A stretch of DNA of 28,738 bases from an uncultured Bacteroidales bacterium (GCA_947174375.1 CAMWIS010000007.1:1-28738); one strand, 5' to 3'; positions 8,036 to 16,710 are shown, numbered from the stretch's first letter. The notes: generated by a model from the letters alone, not told the origin. Numbers and translations: made by a program.

Positions 8036-10021
8036 TTACGCGTCGATGTTCGCATAGGTGGCGTTCTGTTCGATGAACTCGCGGCGCGGCCCTACTTCGT
8101 CGCCCATGAGCATGGAGAAAATCCGGTCGGCTTCCATCGCGTTCTCAATCGACACCTTGCGCAACGTCCGGAATTCCGGATCCATCGTCGTGTGCCACAA
8201 CTGTTCGGGGTTCATTTCACCCAAACCTTTGTAACGCTGGATGTGCATGCCTTTCTGCTGCCCGTCCGGCCCCGTGAACAAGGCCGTTACCTCGGCGCGG
8301 TCTTCCTCCGTCCAGCAATAGCGTTCTTCCTTCCCTTTCTTGATTAAGTAAAGCGGCGGCGTGGCGATAAAGACGTGGCCGTTTTCAATCAAGTCACGCA
8401 TATAGCGGAAGAAGAACGTCAGAATCAAGGTCGTGATGTGGCTGCCGTCCACATCGGCATCGGTCATGATGATGACTTTATTGTAACGCAGCTTGCTCAG
8501 GTTGAGCGCCTTGCTGTCTTCTTCCGTACCGATGGTCACGCCCAAGGCCGTGTAGATGTTCTTGATTTCCTCACTCTCGAAAGCGCGGTGTTCCATCGCC
8601 TTTTCCACATTGAGGATTTTACCCCTAAGCGGCAGAATGGCTTGGAAACGACGGTCGCGGCCCTGCTTGGCCGAACCGCCGGCCGAATCCCCCTCGACGA
8701 GGTACAACTCGCATACGGCCGGGTCTTTTTCCGAACAGTCGGCCAGCTTGCCGGGCAAACTGTTGGACGAGAACACGCTCTTGCGCTGCACCATCTCACG
8801 GGCCTTACGCGCCGCATGACGCGCCGTGGCCGCCAAAATCACCTTCTCTACAATCATCTTGGCTTCGCGCGGGTGCTCTTCCAAGAAATAGGAAAGCATC
8901 TCGCTCACCAACTGCGAAACGGCCGGCGTCACCTCGCTGTTACCCAACTTCGTCTTCGTCTGCCCTTCGAACTGCGGTTCCGACACCTTGACCGAAATAA
9001 CGGCCGTCAAGCCCTCGCGGAAGTCGTCGCCCTTGATTTCGATTTTCTGTTTCTCCAGTTTTTCCAACAAACCGGAGCGTTTGGCGTAATCGGTCAACGT
9101 ACGCGTCAAGCCCATACGGAAGCCCGTCAGGTGCGTACCGCCTTCTATCGTATTGATGTTGTTGACATAAGAGTGCAGGTTTTCGGTAAAGCCGTCGTTG
9201 TACTGCATGGCCAGCTCCACGGGAATGCCATTCTTCTCGCCCTCTATGCAAATCGGTTCCTCCATCAGGTTCGTCCGGTTCGAATCCAGATACTTGATAA
9301 AGTCCTTCAAGCCTTCGGCCGAATAGAAGCTTTCGGAAAGCGGCTCGCCGGCTTCGTTGCGCTGACGGAAATCGGTCAGCGTCAGGCGCAGGCCTTTGTT
9401 CAGGAACGCCAGCTCACGCAGACGGGCGGCCAAAGTCTCGTAGCGGTAAACGGTAACGGAGAACACCTCGCCGTCGGGCTTGAAATGCACCATCGTACCG
9501 CGCTTGTCGGTTTCGCCTATTTCCTTGACGGCATAGAGCGGACGGCCCTTTTCGTATTCCTGTATATATTTCTTACCACCCCGGCAGACTTCCACGGTCA
9601 AATGCGTGGAAAGCGCGTTCACGCAAGAAACGCCCACGCCGTGCAGACCGCCGGAAACCTTGTAACTGCCTTTATTGAACTTACCGCCCGCATGGAGCAC
9701 GGTCATAACGACTTCCAAAGCCGAACGGCCTTCTTTCGGGTGCATGTCGGTCGGGATACCGCGGCCGTCGTCCGCTACGGAAATGGAGTTGTCTTCATGG
9801 ATGGCGACTTCCACGTGCGTACAGTAGCCGGCCAACGACTCGTCGATGGAGTTGTCCACAACCTCATAGACCAAATGATGCAGACCGCGTTCGTTGATAT
9901 CGCCGATGTACATGGCGGGACGCTTGCGCACGGCTTCCAACCCTTCCAGAACCTGAATGTTTTTGGCCGTATATTCCCCGTTGTCGGAAACGACGGGTAC
10001 ATCATTCTCTAATTCGCTCAT
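8036..10021 (-). CDS. gyrB: DNA gyrase subunit B
   Basis: GyrB of 661 residues. The GHKL ATPase domain shows EVVDNSIDE (53-61), DDGRGIP (84-90) and the ATP-lid glycines GGLHGVG (124-130). The TOPRIM domain shows EGDSAGGSA (443-451) and the metal-binding DADVDGSH (521-528). The C-terminal QRYKGLGEMNPEQLW (595-609) is the GyrA-interacting signature that separates GyrB from most ParE proteins. The length lacks the long insertion seen in gammaproteobacterial GyrB. With GyrA it introduces negative supercoils using ATP, and is the target of aminocoumarins. It is a single-gene unit with its own promoter; the upstream porin gene ends 81 nt before it and the bidirectional terminator lies downstream. 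Confidence 0.97.
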   Translation of the reverse strand: MSELENDVPVVSDNGEYTAKNIQVLEGLEAVRKRPAMYIGDINERGLHHLVYEVVDNSIDESLAGYCTHVEVAIHEDNSISVADDGRGIPTDMHPKEGRSALEVVMTVLHAGGKFNKGSYKVSGGLHGVGVSCVNALSTHLTVEVCRGGKKYIQEYEKGRPLYAVKEIGETDKRGTMVHFKPDGEVFSVTVYRYETLAARLRELAFLNKGLRLTLTDFRQRNEAGEPLSESFYSAEGLKDFIKYLDSNRTNLMEEPICIEGEKNGIPVELAMQYNDGFTENLHSYVNNINTIEGGTHLTGFRMGLTRTLTDYAKRSGLLEKLEKQKIEIKGDDFREGLTAVISVKVSEPQFEGQTKTKLGNSEVTPAVSQLVSEMLSYFLEEHPREAKMIVEKVILAATARHAARKAREMVQRKSVFSSNSLPGKLADCSEKDPAVCELYLVEGDSAGGSAKQGRDRRFQAILPLRGKILNVEKAMEHRAFESEEIKNIYTALGVTIGTEEDSKALNLSKLRYNKVIIMTDADVDGSHITTLILTFFFRYMRDLIENGHVFIATPPLYLIKKGKEERYCWTEEDRAEVTALFTGPDGQQKGMHIQRYKGLGEMNPEQLWHTTMDPEFRTLRKVSIENAMEADRIFSMLMGDEVGPRREFIEQNATYANIDA

Positions 10022-10053
10022 AACAAATGAATTATTTTTGTTCCAATTTAGAA

Positions 10054-10084
10054 CAAAGATAGCAAAAAAAATACGTTAAAACAA
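10054..10084 (-). promoter_or_regulatory. gyrB promoter
   Basis: The leftward strand has TATCTTTG (10054-10061) as -7 and a TTG core (10082-10084) as -33, spaced by 20 nt. The ATG is 32 nt downstream. The -33 box lies inside a weak hairpin at the 3' end of the porin gene. Confidence 0.6.
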
Positions 10085-10099
10085 GCGGTCGGAACGCTT
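10083..10099 (-). terminator. Weak hairpin after the porin gene
   Basis: AAGCG (10083-10087) and CGCTT (10095-10099) form a 5-bp stem with a 7-nt loop just after the porin stop. The leftward strand continues GTTTT, a short U-tract. It is weak and overlaps the gyrB -33 region, so read-through into gyrB is possible. Confidence 0.35.
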
Positions 10100-10102
10100 T
10101 TT

Positions 10103-12085
10103 TTAATCAAAGAAACGCCAGGCCAAACCGAAGCGGAAACAGCGGTCGTGCAACGGATAATGCGGCGTATCGATATAGTTGTAGGGGAACAGCCCCTGCG
10201 CCACATTCTGCAACTTCAAAAAGACGTTCATCCGCTTGATGCGGAAATTCACATAGACATCCACAAGCAGCGCGTTGCCCGTTTCCACCTCATCCTGCCA
10301 ATAATACGCATTCCAGGCCGGCATATAGGCGTCGGCGTAATAGCCCGTATTGTAGAAGAAATCGAGCCCCACCTGCACTTCCGCCAAATCCTTGACGGGA
10401 ATACGGCCATACAGCGATTCCCGCATGGAGAACAACGGCAGGTGCATATAAGCCTCGTCCGACACATAAGCCAGCATCAACAGGCTGTTCAGGCCCACAT
10501 AGCGGCCTATTTCCAAATCCTTGCCCACGGTCACGTTGCCCACGCAGAACGCCTTGTCCGCCTGCACCGGCCCGTCCTGCTTATAGAACACGTAATCGGT
10601 CTTGCGCGCGCCATAGGCTTTGAGCCACCATCCCCGGTACGAGAACTCCAGCCCCGCGAACAATTCCGTCTCTTTCCGCCAATCGTACCGCCAATAGAAG
10701 TGGTTGGAGAAAAAATAGCTCTTCATGTATTCCGGCGCATGGCGCGTATATCCGGCAAACAGTTTGACCCCGTCGTTGCGCGACAGGTTGATACCGCCGT
10801 CCTTGAAACAGTATTTGACATAAAACCGCCCGAGGTAGTCGTCCTGATTGTAGCCGCCCGCCCCGAAATCCGCATAGGCGTCCAAAACCACGCGCCCGGC
10901 GATGACGCCCTGCAGTTCCGCAAACGGATACCAGCTGTGCCATTGCTGTTTGTAAAGCATATCCCGCAGCTGCACATACGTAAACTTGGCACCGGCCGCC
11001 AATTTGAGGAAACGGCCGTCCAACTGCTCCACATCGCCGTAACTGTAATAGAGCCGCTGGGTCAACTGCAAATCCCAGGACGTATCCCGCGACTGGGACG
11101 GGTTTACGAAGAAGTCCCGATAAAAACCGTTGCCGGCCGTCGTTTGATCCACATACGTCCGCTTGTAATCGTGCACTTCGAACGTATGCGCGATAAAACC
11201 GTAGGAGCGGTCGTTTTCCGGCAACGTATCCCTGTGGTCGGCATAGATATGATAGACCTGCTTGAGGAAATACGTATTGTCCCGCCAACGGCTGTTGGTA
11301 CCGGTGGTAAACCAGACGGGCATACTCAAACGGCTGGTCGTCACATTCGCCGTAAACAGACTGTCGTCCTTGATACCGCCGTTCTCGCCCACGCGCGCCG
11401 TATTGCGGATATAGCCGAACTGCAAGCGGTAACGCGCGTCCCGCGTAAAGAAATTGCCGTAAAAGCGCAGGTTGTGCTGCAACGCATTGCTGTTGGTATA
11501 GACGCCCTGCGTCTGCAACACATTGTAATCGACGGTCAGGTTCAAGCCCCGGTAAACGTTCTGACTGTGCGTCACATTGAAAACGTGCAGGTTCTTACCG
11601 AAATTATTGACGTAATACAGATTGGAATACGGGATTTTCGTTTGGAAGAAGCGCGTGTTCTCTATCGTGTACATCCACGATGAAAACGGATTGTAACGGT
11701 CGGCATAGCCGGAGGTCATCCGCGGCGTATAGCCGAGCACCTCATCCGTCAAGCCCACCTCGCCACGGCCGGCGCGGAAATCCTGATGCGTATATATTTT
11801 ATCGTAAGTTTGGAATTGGGAAAGAGGATGGCGCGTGCTGTCCAAAGCCGGAACGGAAGTTTGCAGCGGGCTGTCGTAGAAATAAAAGGCCGCGCCGTGC
11901 ATCCGCGCCATAGCGGCCTTTTTGGCGCGCCGGACCGAATCGCGCGCGGAGGCCGTCGTATTGGCCGTATTCTTAATCTGCCCTTCGACCTGTGCCGTAT
12001 TCTGAGCCGGAAGCACCCCCGCGAAGCCCATCAGGCAACAAGCCCAAAAGCCGACACACCACCGCAACAACGTCCTTCCTTTCAT
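10103..12085 (-). CDS. Putative outer-membrane porin (Porin_10 type)
   Basis: This 660-residue protein has a signal peptide (MKGRTLLRWCVGFWACCLMGFAG with cleavage near VLPAQ). A basic Ala/Arg linker (DSVRRAKKAAMARMHG) is followed by a long beta-rich region full of alternating aromatic strands such as LNLTVDYNVLQTQGVY, ARYRLQFGYIRNTARV and MNVFLKLQNVAQG. The end FRFGLAWRFFD is aromatic, as in outer-membrane beta-barrels. It resembles the large putative porins of Bacteroidota (Pfam Porin_10, from memory). I chose ATG 12085, which gives a normal signal peptide and lies 10 nt after waaA; the longer frame from 12199 would overlap waaA by over 100 nt. It is the last gene of the Kdo operon, consistent with an outer-membrane role. 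Any substrate is unknown. Confidence 0.8.
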   Translation of the reverse strand: MKGRTLLRWCVGFWACCLMGFAGVLPAQNTAQVEGQIKNTANTTASARDSVRRAKKAAMARMHGAAFYFYDSPLQTSVPALDSTRHPLSQFQTYDKIYTHQDFRAGRGEVGLTDEVLGYTPRMTSGYADRYNPFSSWMYTIENTRFFQTKIPYSNLYYVNNFGKNLHVFNVTHSQNVYRGLNLTVDYNVLQTQGVYTNSNALQHNLRFYGNFFTRDARYRLQFGYIRNTARVGENGGIKDDSLFTANVTTSRLSMPVWFTTGTNSRWRDNTYFLKQVYHIYADHRDTLPENDRSYGFIAHTFEVHDYKRTYVDQTTAGNGFYRDFFVNPSQSRDTSWDLQLTQRLYYSYGDVEQLDGRFLKLAAGAKFTYVQLRDMLYKQQWHSWYPFAELQGVIAGRVVLDAYADFGAGGYNQDDYLGRFYVKYCFKDGGINLSRNDGVKLFAGYTRHAPEYMKSYFFSNHFYWRYDWRKETELFAGLEFSYRGWWLKAYGARKTDYVFYKQDGPVQADKAFCVGNVTVGKDLEIGRYVGLNSLLMLAYVSDEAYMHLPLFSMRESLYGRIPVKDLAEVQVGLDFFYNTGYYADAYMPAWNAYYWQDEVETGNALLVDVYVNFRIKRMNVFLKLQNVAQGLFPYNYIDTPHYPLHDRCFRFGLAWRFFD

Positions 12086-12095
12086 AGCGCGCCCG

Positions 12096-13358
12096 TTACC
12101 ACTGCTTGACCAATTCCCGCATGATGGTTTCCACGGCGCCGGCATGATCCTGCACATAGCGGGCGGACGTTTCGGCGGCTTTCCGCCATGCGGCTTCATC
12201 GCCCAGCCGTTGCAGACAGGCGTTGAGTTCCGCCACGGTCTGCACCGGGAAAGCCGCGCCGGCGCGTACCAAATCCACGGCTTCGGAAAACCGTTCGTAA
12301 CGCGGGCCGAACAAAACCGGCAAACCGTAAACGGCCGGTTCCAACGTATTGTGGATGCCTTTGCCGAAACCGCCGCCGATATAGGCGATATGCCCGTAAC
12401 GGTAGAGTTTGGACAGATGCCCCACCTCGTCTATGACCAATATCCGCGCCTTGTCCAAGGCCGCCCGCCATTCGGCCTCCGGCATCCGCTTCAGGGCCGA
12501 ATACAGCACGCAACCTTCCAAACGGGCCAAGGCCTCGATGCGTTGCAAGCGGCTTTCCTTGATTTCGTGCGGCACCACGAGCCAACGACAATCGCCCAAG
12601 GCCGCCGTCTTGCTGTTCCCTATCAGGTCTATGTCTTCGTCCCAAACGCTGCCCGCCACAATCAAGGGCGACTTGGCGGCGAACCAGGCTATGAGCGGAT
12701 ATTCGACCGCCTCGCTTTTCAAGCGGACGACGCGGTCGCAACGCGTGTCGCCGGCCACGTAAACCTGCCGGATGCCGTTTGCATACAGGCAGTCGCGCGA
12801 CGCCTCATCCTGCACGAAGAAGGCCGTTACCCGTTCCAATTGCCGACGGAACCAACGCGCATACCAACGGAAGAAATAATCGGACGGACGGAAACGCGCG
12901 GCGATGAAATACAACGGAATACGCCGATCGGCCATCGCCCGCATGAAATTGTACCAATACTCGTATTTGACGAAAATGGCGGCCTTGGGTTGGACGATAT
13001 CCAAAAAGAGACGGGCGTTGCGCGGCAAATCGGCCGGCAGGTATGCCACCACGTCGGCCAAGGGCGTGTTTTTGCACATCTCGTAGCCCGAGGGAGAAAA
13101 GAACGTCAACAGGATTTTCTTTTCCGGATAACGGTTCCGACAGGCGGACAGCAATTCCCTTCCCTGCTCGAATTCGCCTAACGAAGCCACATGAAACCAC
13201 AGCACGTCGGCCGTATTGCCGGCCAATGCCGACCGCAGACGTTCGGCCCAATGCCGGCGGCCTTCCGTCCACAACCGCGCCTTCTCATTCCACAACCGCG
13301 CCAACGCGATACCGCCGGCCATACACCGGATTCCGACGCTATACAAGAACCGCATCAT
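12096..13358 (-). CDS. waaA: 3-deoxy-D-manno-octulosonic acid (Kdo) transferase
   Basis: This 420-residue GT-B-fold glycosyltransferase has the WaaA/KdtA hallmarks. WFHVASLGEFEQG (54-66) carries the catalytic Glu (E62), followed by YLPADLPRN (106-114), VKYEYWYNF (130-138) and FFVQDEASRDCLYANGI. VAGDTRCDRV, PLIVAGSVWDEDI, VPHEIKE and GGGFGKGIHNTLEPAVYGLPVLFGP complete the C-terminal nucleotide-binding domain. It moves Kdo from CMP-Kdo to lipid A precursor on the inner face of the cytoplasmic membrane. KdsB, which makes CMP-Kdo, is encoded three genes upstream in the same operon. The N-terminus starts with two Met codons (13358 or 13355). How many Kdo units it adds cannot be judged from the sequence. 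Confidence 0.95.
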   Translation of the reverse strand: MMRFLYSVGIRCMAGGIALARLWNEKARLWTEGRRHWAERLRSALAGNTADVLWFHVASLGEFEQGRELLSACRNRYPEKKILLTFFSPSGYEMCKNTPLADVVAYLPADLPRNARLFLDIVQPKAAIFVKYEYWYNFMRAMADRRIPLYFIAARFRPSDYFFRWYARWFRRQLERVTAFFVQDEASRDCLYANGIRQVYVAGDTRCDRVVRLKSEAVEYPLIAWFAAKSPLIVAGSVWDEDIDLIGNSKTAALGDCRWLVVPHEIKESRLQRIEALARLEGCVLYSALKRMPEAEWRAALDKARILVIDEVGHLSKLYRYGHIAYIGGGFGKGIHNTLEPAVYGLPVLFGPRYERFSEAVDLVRAGAAFPVQTVAELNACLQRLGDEAAWRKAAETSARYVQDHAGAVETIMRELVKQW

Positions 13359-13373
13359 CGTCTGTTTGCCTGA

Positions 13374-14066
13374 TTAGGAATTTGGTTTGCCTTCGCCATT
13401 GAGGCGGAAAGCGATATATTTGATGGTTTTGCCGGCCGCGAGCCAAATGCCTTCGTAGTACGTCTGCACGGCGCGGGCCAGTTCGAAGCCGGGCGCTTCC
13501 TCCCGGTACAGGTCGGCCGTACTCGCCACAATTTCGTAGCCCGCGGGCCGAACGACCTCATTCAACGTGTAATCGTACAAATCGTAGTCATCGGTTTTGA
13601 GATGCACCAAACCGCCCGCGCGCAGGATACGCGCGTAACGGGCCAAAAACATCGGCGACGTCAGGCGTTTGCGCGCCTTGTTCGGCTGCGGGTCGGGAAA
13701 CGTCACCCATATTTCGGACACCTCGTCCGGCGCAAACATCTTCTCGATGAATTCCACCTGGATGCGCGCGAAGGCCACATTGGGCAAGCCCCGCTCCAAG
13801 GCGTTCCGGCAACCGCGCCACAGCCGCGCGCCCTTGATGTCCACGCCCACGTAATTGCGGGTCGGATCCAATTGCGCCAAACCGACCGTATAATCGCCCT
13901 TGCCACAGCCCAACTCTAAAACGAGAGGCGCCGCATTCTTGAAATACGACGCACCCCATTGCCCTTTCATCGCCATATCCGGCGTTTCGGGCACGCTCGG
14001 CCATTGGAACAGGTTCGGGAACGTTTCGTTCTCGGCGAACCTGAGCAGTTTTTTCTTTTTACCCAA
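13374..14066 (-). CDS. trmB: tRNA (guanine-N7-)-methyltransferase
   Basis: This 230-residue TrmB methylates G46 of tRNA variable loops using S-adenosylmethionine. The SAM site is LVLELGCGKGDYT (48-60) with YVGVDIKGARLWRG (72-85). The substrate/catalytic region is EIWVTFPDPQPNKARKRLTSP (118-138), followed by LVHLKTDDYDLYDYT (153-167) and TYYEGIWLAAGKTIKYIAF near the C-terminus. The likely start is TTG at 14066: it gives the basic MGKKKKLLRFAENETFPN beginning typical of Bacteroidota TrmB, and no in-frame ATG lies between the preceding gene's stop and this point. It sits 11 nt after the HU-like/SPOR gene and 15 nt before waaA. Confidence 0.94.
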   Translation of the reverse strand: MGKKKKLLRFAENETFPNLFQWPSVPETPDMAMKGQWGASYFKNAAPLVLELGCGKGDYTVGLAQLDPTRNYVGVDIKGARLWRGCRNALERGLPNVAFARIQVEFIEKMFAPDEVSEIWVTFPDPQPNKARKRLTSPMFLARYARILRAGGLVHLKTDDYDLYDYTLNEVVRPAGYEIVASTADLYREEAPGFELARAVQTYYEGIWLAAGKTIKYIAFRLNGEGKPNS

Positions 14067-14077
14067 GACCGAACCGC

Positions 14078-15220
14078 CTACTTATGTTCGTAAATCCAGC
14101 CGTCCATGCCCGCACCGGTCCGCAAATCGTTCTTGAAACGAATCGCCTCGCCCTTGTCGTAGAACTCCTTGATGCTGACTTTGTAGATATTCCGTTCGGC
14201 ATCGAACAGAATCCGGACGTTGAACGTGGCGGTGCCGGACAACTCGCCCACCACGCGGCGGGCGTTGTCGAGGTTGGCATAGCTGCCCACGATGATATAG
14301 AACTTGCCGAGTTCGGGACGGTTGACCCCCGGGGCCAAAGCGCCCGTTGTCTGAGCGGCGGGTTGGGGGGCGGGCTTGGCCGCGGGTTTAGGCGCGGGCG
14401 CCGGTTTCGCGGCCGGTTTGGGCGCGGGTTTGGCGGCCTGTTCCTGACGGGCCTGCGCCTCGGCGGCTTTCCGTTCCCGTTCGCCGGCCAGGAACGCCTG
14501 TTCTATCTCCTCGTCTTCATGGATTTTGGCACAGGGCACCGACACTTCGACGGGTTCCGCCACCTCGGGACGTTCCGCTTCGCCCAGGATGATATCTTCG
14601 ATAACGGCCGCTTCGCCGCCCGTCATGCCCGAGAACGGCTTGAAGACCAACAGCAGGGCCGCCAGCAGTATCACGATGCAACCGCCTATGCCGCTCCACA
14701 TGAGCATCGCCTGGCGTTTCTTGCGTTCTTCCTTATGGTGTTCCCCCGTAAGCTGTTCCGTCTGTTCCATTTCGTCCGCAAAACGGGTCTCTTCGTCCAA
14801 ATCGGCGGGCGTAACCACGTCTTCCGCATCCTCGGCCACCGCCGGCGCGGCGGGCGTCATCGGCTCCAAGCCGAAACGGTCTTCCTTGTCCTGTTCGGCC
14901 GACGGCAGGAAATTAACACGGTCATCGCTGACTTCAAACGTCCCGATGCCGGGCAACGTGGCCACCTTAATCGACTTCAACGATTTGAGGATGCTCTTGA
15001 CCCATTCGTCCAGTTTTTCAACGGCTTCCTGCTCGGTCGCGTTCATGCGGAACGCCACGTGGTTGATAAATTCCTTGCCCTTGGGCGCCACTTCTTCGAA
15101 CAGAATGCGGTAACGGCCGTCCGCGCCTTCTTCGGCGTAAAAAACGCCCAAACCCGGAACCGCCGCTTTGCGGCTTGCATCTTCCGCAAAGAAATCCTTC
15201 AAATAATCCGTCATATTCAT
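14078..15220 (-). CDS. HU-like (CCDC81-type) and SPOR domain transmembrane protein
   Basis: The protein has 380 residues and a modular layout. Residues about 3-110 look like the tandem HU-fold (HU-CCDC81 bacterial) module: AAVPGLGVFYAEE, INHVAFRMNATEQEAVEKLDEWVK, VATLPGIGTFEVSDD. An acidic cytoplasmic stretch follows. One transmembrane helix is at about 172-193 (MLMWSGIGGCIVILLAALLLVF), preceded by a basic KEERKKRQ. Next come an Ala/Glu-rich segment, a Pro/Ala/Lys linker (263-290) and a C-terminal SPOR domain (about 307-380, beginning FYIIVGSYANLDNA). The topology is N-in, with the SPOR domain in the periplasm contacting septal peptidoglycan. I prefer ATG 15220, which overlaps the kdsB stop in an ATGA; a GTG at 15229 or ATG at 15214 are alternatives. 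The role of the HU-like part is unproven; in this family it may bind protein rather than DNA. Confidence 0.85.
   Translation of the reverse strand: MNMTDYLKDFFAEDASRKAAVPGLGVFYAEEGADGRYRILFEEVAPKGKEFINHVAFRMNATEQEAVEKLDEWVKSILKSLKSIKVATLPGIGTFEVSDDRVNFLPSAEQDKEDRFGLEPMTPAAPAVAEDAEDVVTPADLDEETRFADEMEQTEQLTGEHHKEERKKRQAMLMWSGIGGCIVILLAALLLVFKPFSGMTGGEAAVIEDIILGEAERPEVAEPVEVSVPCAKIHEDEEIEQAFLAGERERKAAEAQARQEQAAKPAPKPAAKPAPAPKPAAKPAPQPAAQTTGALAPGVNRPELGKFYIIVGSYANLDNARRVVGELSGTATFNVRILFDAERNIYKVSIKEFYDKGEAIRFKNDLRTGAGMDGWIYEHK
14351..14434 (-). repeat. Pro/Ala/Lys-rich repeat linker
   Basis: This imperfect repeat of the PAAKPAPKPAAKPAP type lies between the transmembrane helix and the SPOR domain. 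It probably forms an extended spacer that lets the SPOR domain reach across the periplasm to the cell wall. At DNA level it is a run of GGCGCGGG/GGCCGG-like units, prone to length change. Confidence 0.75.
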
Positions 15221-15984
15221 AGTTTCCACATTTTTTTTAACGTTTCTATATCTTCCGGTCGATCGACCGAAACACTTTCATAATCCGTTTCGCAGCCATA
15301 GATGGTATAGCCGTTTTCCAGCCACCGCAACTGCTCCAGGCTCTCGGCCTTTTCCAAGCGGCCGGTCTCCAAGGCGGTCAGTTCCGCCAACACCGCGCTG
15401 CGGTAAGCATACAGCCCGATGTGCTTGAAATAAGGCGTCGTCCGCAACCAAGCCGCCGCGTCGCCCGCCGCCAAATCGCGCTGGAACGGGATGGCCTGAC
15501 GCGAAAAGTACAACGCGCGGCCGTCTTTCGCCCGCACGACCTTGACCACGTTGGGGTCGAACAGGAAGGCCGGCTCCGTGATGCGCTTGACCAAGGTCAC
15601 GACGTCTTTGTCCGTGCCGTCTTCAAACGCCTTTACGACGGTTTCCACGGCCTGCGGCGCAATGAACGGCTCATCGCCCTGCACGTTCACGATAACATCC
15701 ACATCGCCCACCGCCGGCCGAATCGTATCGGCGTAGGCCCGGTAGCACCGCTGGGTGCCGTTGGGCAAATCCGGCGAGGTAAGGCAATAGCGCGCGCCGA
15801 AGCTCTCCAAATGCGCGGCAATCCGCTCGTCGTCGGTGGCCACCCACACGCCGGAGATCCCTTTGCACTGCAAGACCTGCTCATATACACGGCGTATCAT
15901 GCTCTTGCCCATGATATCCGCCAGCGGCTTCCCCTCGAAACGCGAGGAGCCGTAACGGGCCGGTATAATCGCTATCGCTTTCAT
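15217..15984 (-). CDS. kdsB: 3-deoxy-manno-octulosonate cytidylyltransferase (CMP-Kdo synthetase)
   Basis: The 255 residues match KdsB length. The N-terminal nucleotide-binding motif is IAIIPARYGSSRFEGKPL (4-21). Further signatures are GVWVATDDERI, a VDVIVNVQGDEPFI segment with the metal-binding Asp, FSRQAIPFQRD, FKHIGLYAYR and the C-terminal SVSVDRPEDIETLKK. The enzyme activates Kdo with CTP to CMP-Kdo in the cytoplasm, the donor used by WaaA. The stop TGA overlaps the next gene's ATG. It follows the deoxynucleoside kinase gene by 21 nt. The Kdo synthesis genes kdsA, kdsC and kdsD are not in the window. Confidence 0.96.
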   Translation of the reverse strand: MKAIAIIPARYGSSRFEGKPLADIMGKSMIRRVYEQVLQCKGISGVWVATDDERIAAHLESFGARYCLTSPDLPNGTQRCYRAYADTIRPAVGDVDVIVNVQGDEPFIAPQAVETVVKAFEDGTDKDVVTLVKRITEPAFLFDPNVVKVVRAKDGRALYFSRQAIPFQRDLAAGDAAAWLRTTPYFKHIGLYAYRSAVLAELTALETGRLEKAESLEQLRWLENGYTIYGCETDYESVSVDRPEDIETLKKMWKL

Positions 15985-16005
15985 CGTTCTTTTTTACAAC
16001 AAGGT

Positions 16006-16620
16006 TTAAAACAAACCGTTAATCTGCGCGTCGATGCTCTCTATCACAAAGCCCAAGTCCTCGGGCTTGTGTTCAAAGTCCAACCGATCGACGTCCACAA
16101 TCAGCATCTTGCCCTTGTAATCGCTAATCCACGACTCGTAGCGTTCGTTCAGGCTCTTGAGGTAATCCAGCCGGATGCCGCTTTCGTAATCGCGGCCGCG
16201 CAACTGTATCTGACGCACGAGCGTGGGCACGTCGGCCCGCAGGTACACCAACAGATCGGGCGGCTGGATAAAGGAGTTCATGAGTTCGAACAGCGAGGCG
16301 TAGTTCTCGAAATCCCGCGTCGTCATGAGGCCCATGGCGTGCAGGTTCGGGGCAAAGATATAGGCGTCCTCGTAAATCGTCCGGTCTTGCACGACATTCT
16401 TGCCGCCCTGCCGCAAATCGACAATCTGCCGGAAGCGCGTATTGAGGAAATAGACCTGCAGGTTGAACGACCAACGCCGCATATCTTCGTAGAAACTGTT
16501 CAGATACGGATTGTCGTCCGTTTCCTCGTACAAGGGCTTCCATTTGTAATGCTTGGCCAACAGCCCCGTCAGGGTTGTCTTCCCGCTGCCGATATTCCCG
16601 GCTATGGCAAGGTGCATCAT
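16006..16620 (-). CDS. Deoxynucleoside kinase (deoxyadenosine/deoxyguanosine kinase type)
   Basis: This 204-residue P-loop kinase of the dNK family has the Walker A motif GNIGSGKTTL (8-17) and YEETDDNPYL (31-40), with the acidic pair that contacts the sugar and catalyses transfer. The signature DRTIYEDAYIFA (79-90) begins with the conserved Asp-Arg, and an Arg-rich lid RGRDYESGI lies near 141-149. It phosphorylates deoxynucleosides to monophosphates in the salvage pathway, with substrate choice between dA, dG and dC uncertain from sequence. Two Met codons stand at the start (16620 or 16617). It is the first gene of the six-gene operon, and its function is opposite to that of the dGTPase-like gene at the left end of the window. 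Confidence 0.9.
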   Translation of the reverse strand: MMHLAIAGNIGSGKTTLTGLLAKHYKWKPLYEETDDNPYLNSFYEDMRRWSFNLQVYFLNTRFRQIVDLRQGGKNVVQDRTIYEDAYIFAPNLHAMGLMTTRDFENYASLFELMNSFIQPPDLLVYLRADVPTLVRQIQLRGRDYESGIRLDYLKSLNERYESWISDYKGKMLIVDVDRLDFEHKPEDLGFVIESIDAQINGLF

Positions 16621-16702
16621 ACCGTCCGTTTTTACTTCCCGTTAAACACCGCTTGAAGCCGCGCCTAAAACAGGCATACCCCGGCATCAAACATAGATTT
16701 CG

Positions 16703-16710
16703 CAAAGTTA
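16703..16710 (-). promoter_or_regulatory. Putative -7 element of the six-gene kinase-kdsB-waaA-porin operon
   Basis: The leftward strand reads TAACTTTG (TAnnTTTG), about 83 nt before the kinase ATG, inside an AT-rich island between the operon and the upstream terminator. A second match, TATTTTTG, lies at 16713-16720. I see no -33 box at ideal spacing. Confidence 0.45.

Noticed and set aside
8375..10012. 545-codon rightward frame opposite gyrB
   Set aside because: Shadow of gyrB with no recognisable domain; gyrB has every expected motif and its own promoter.
10148..11683. 511-codon rightward frame opposite the porin gene
   Set aside because: No signal peptide or domain, and the composition is a mirror of the porin codons.
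12086..12199. Longer start for the porin gene
   Set aside because: It would overlap waaA by more than 100 nt and place a normal signal peptide 38 residues inside the protein. ATG 12085 fits better.
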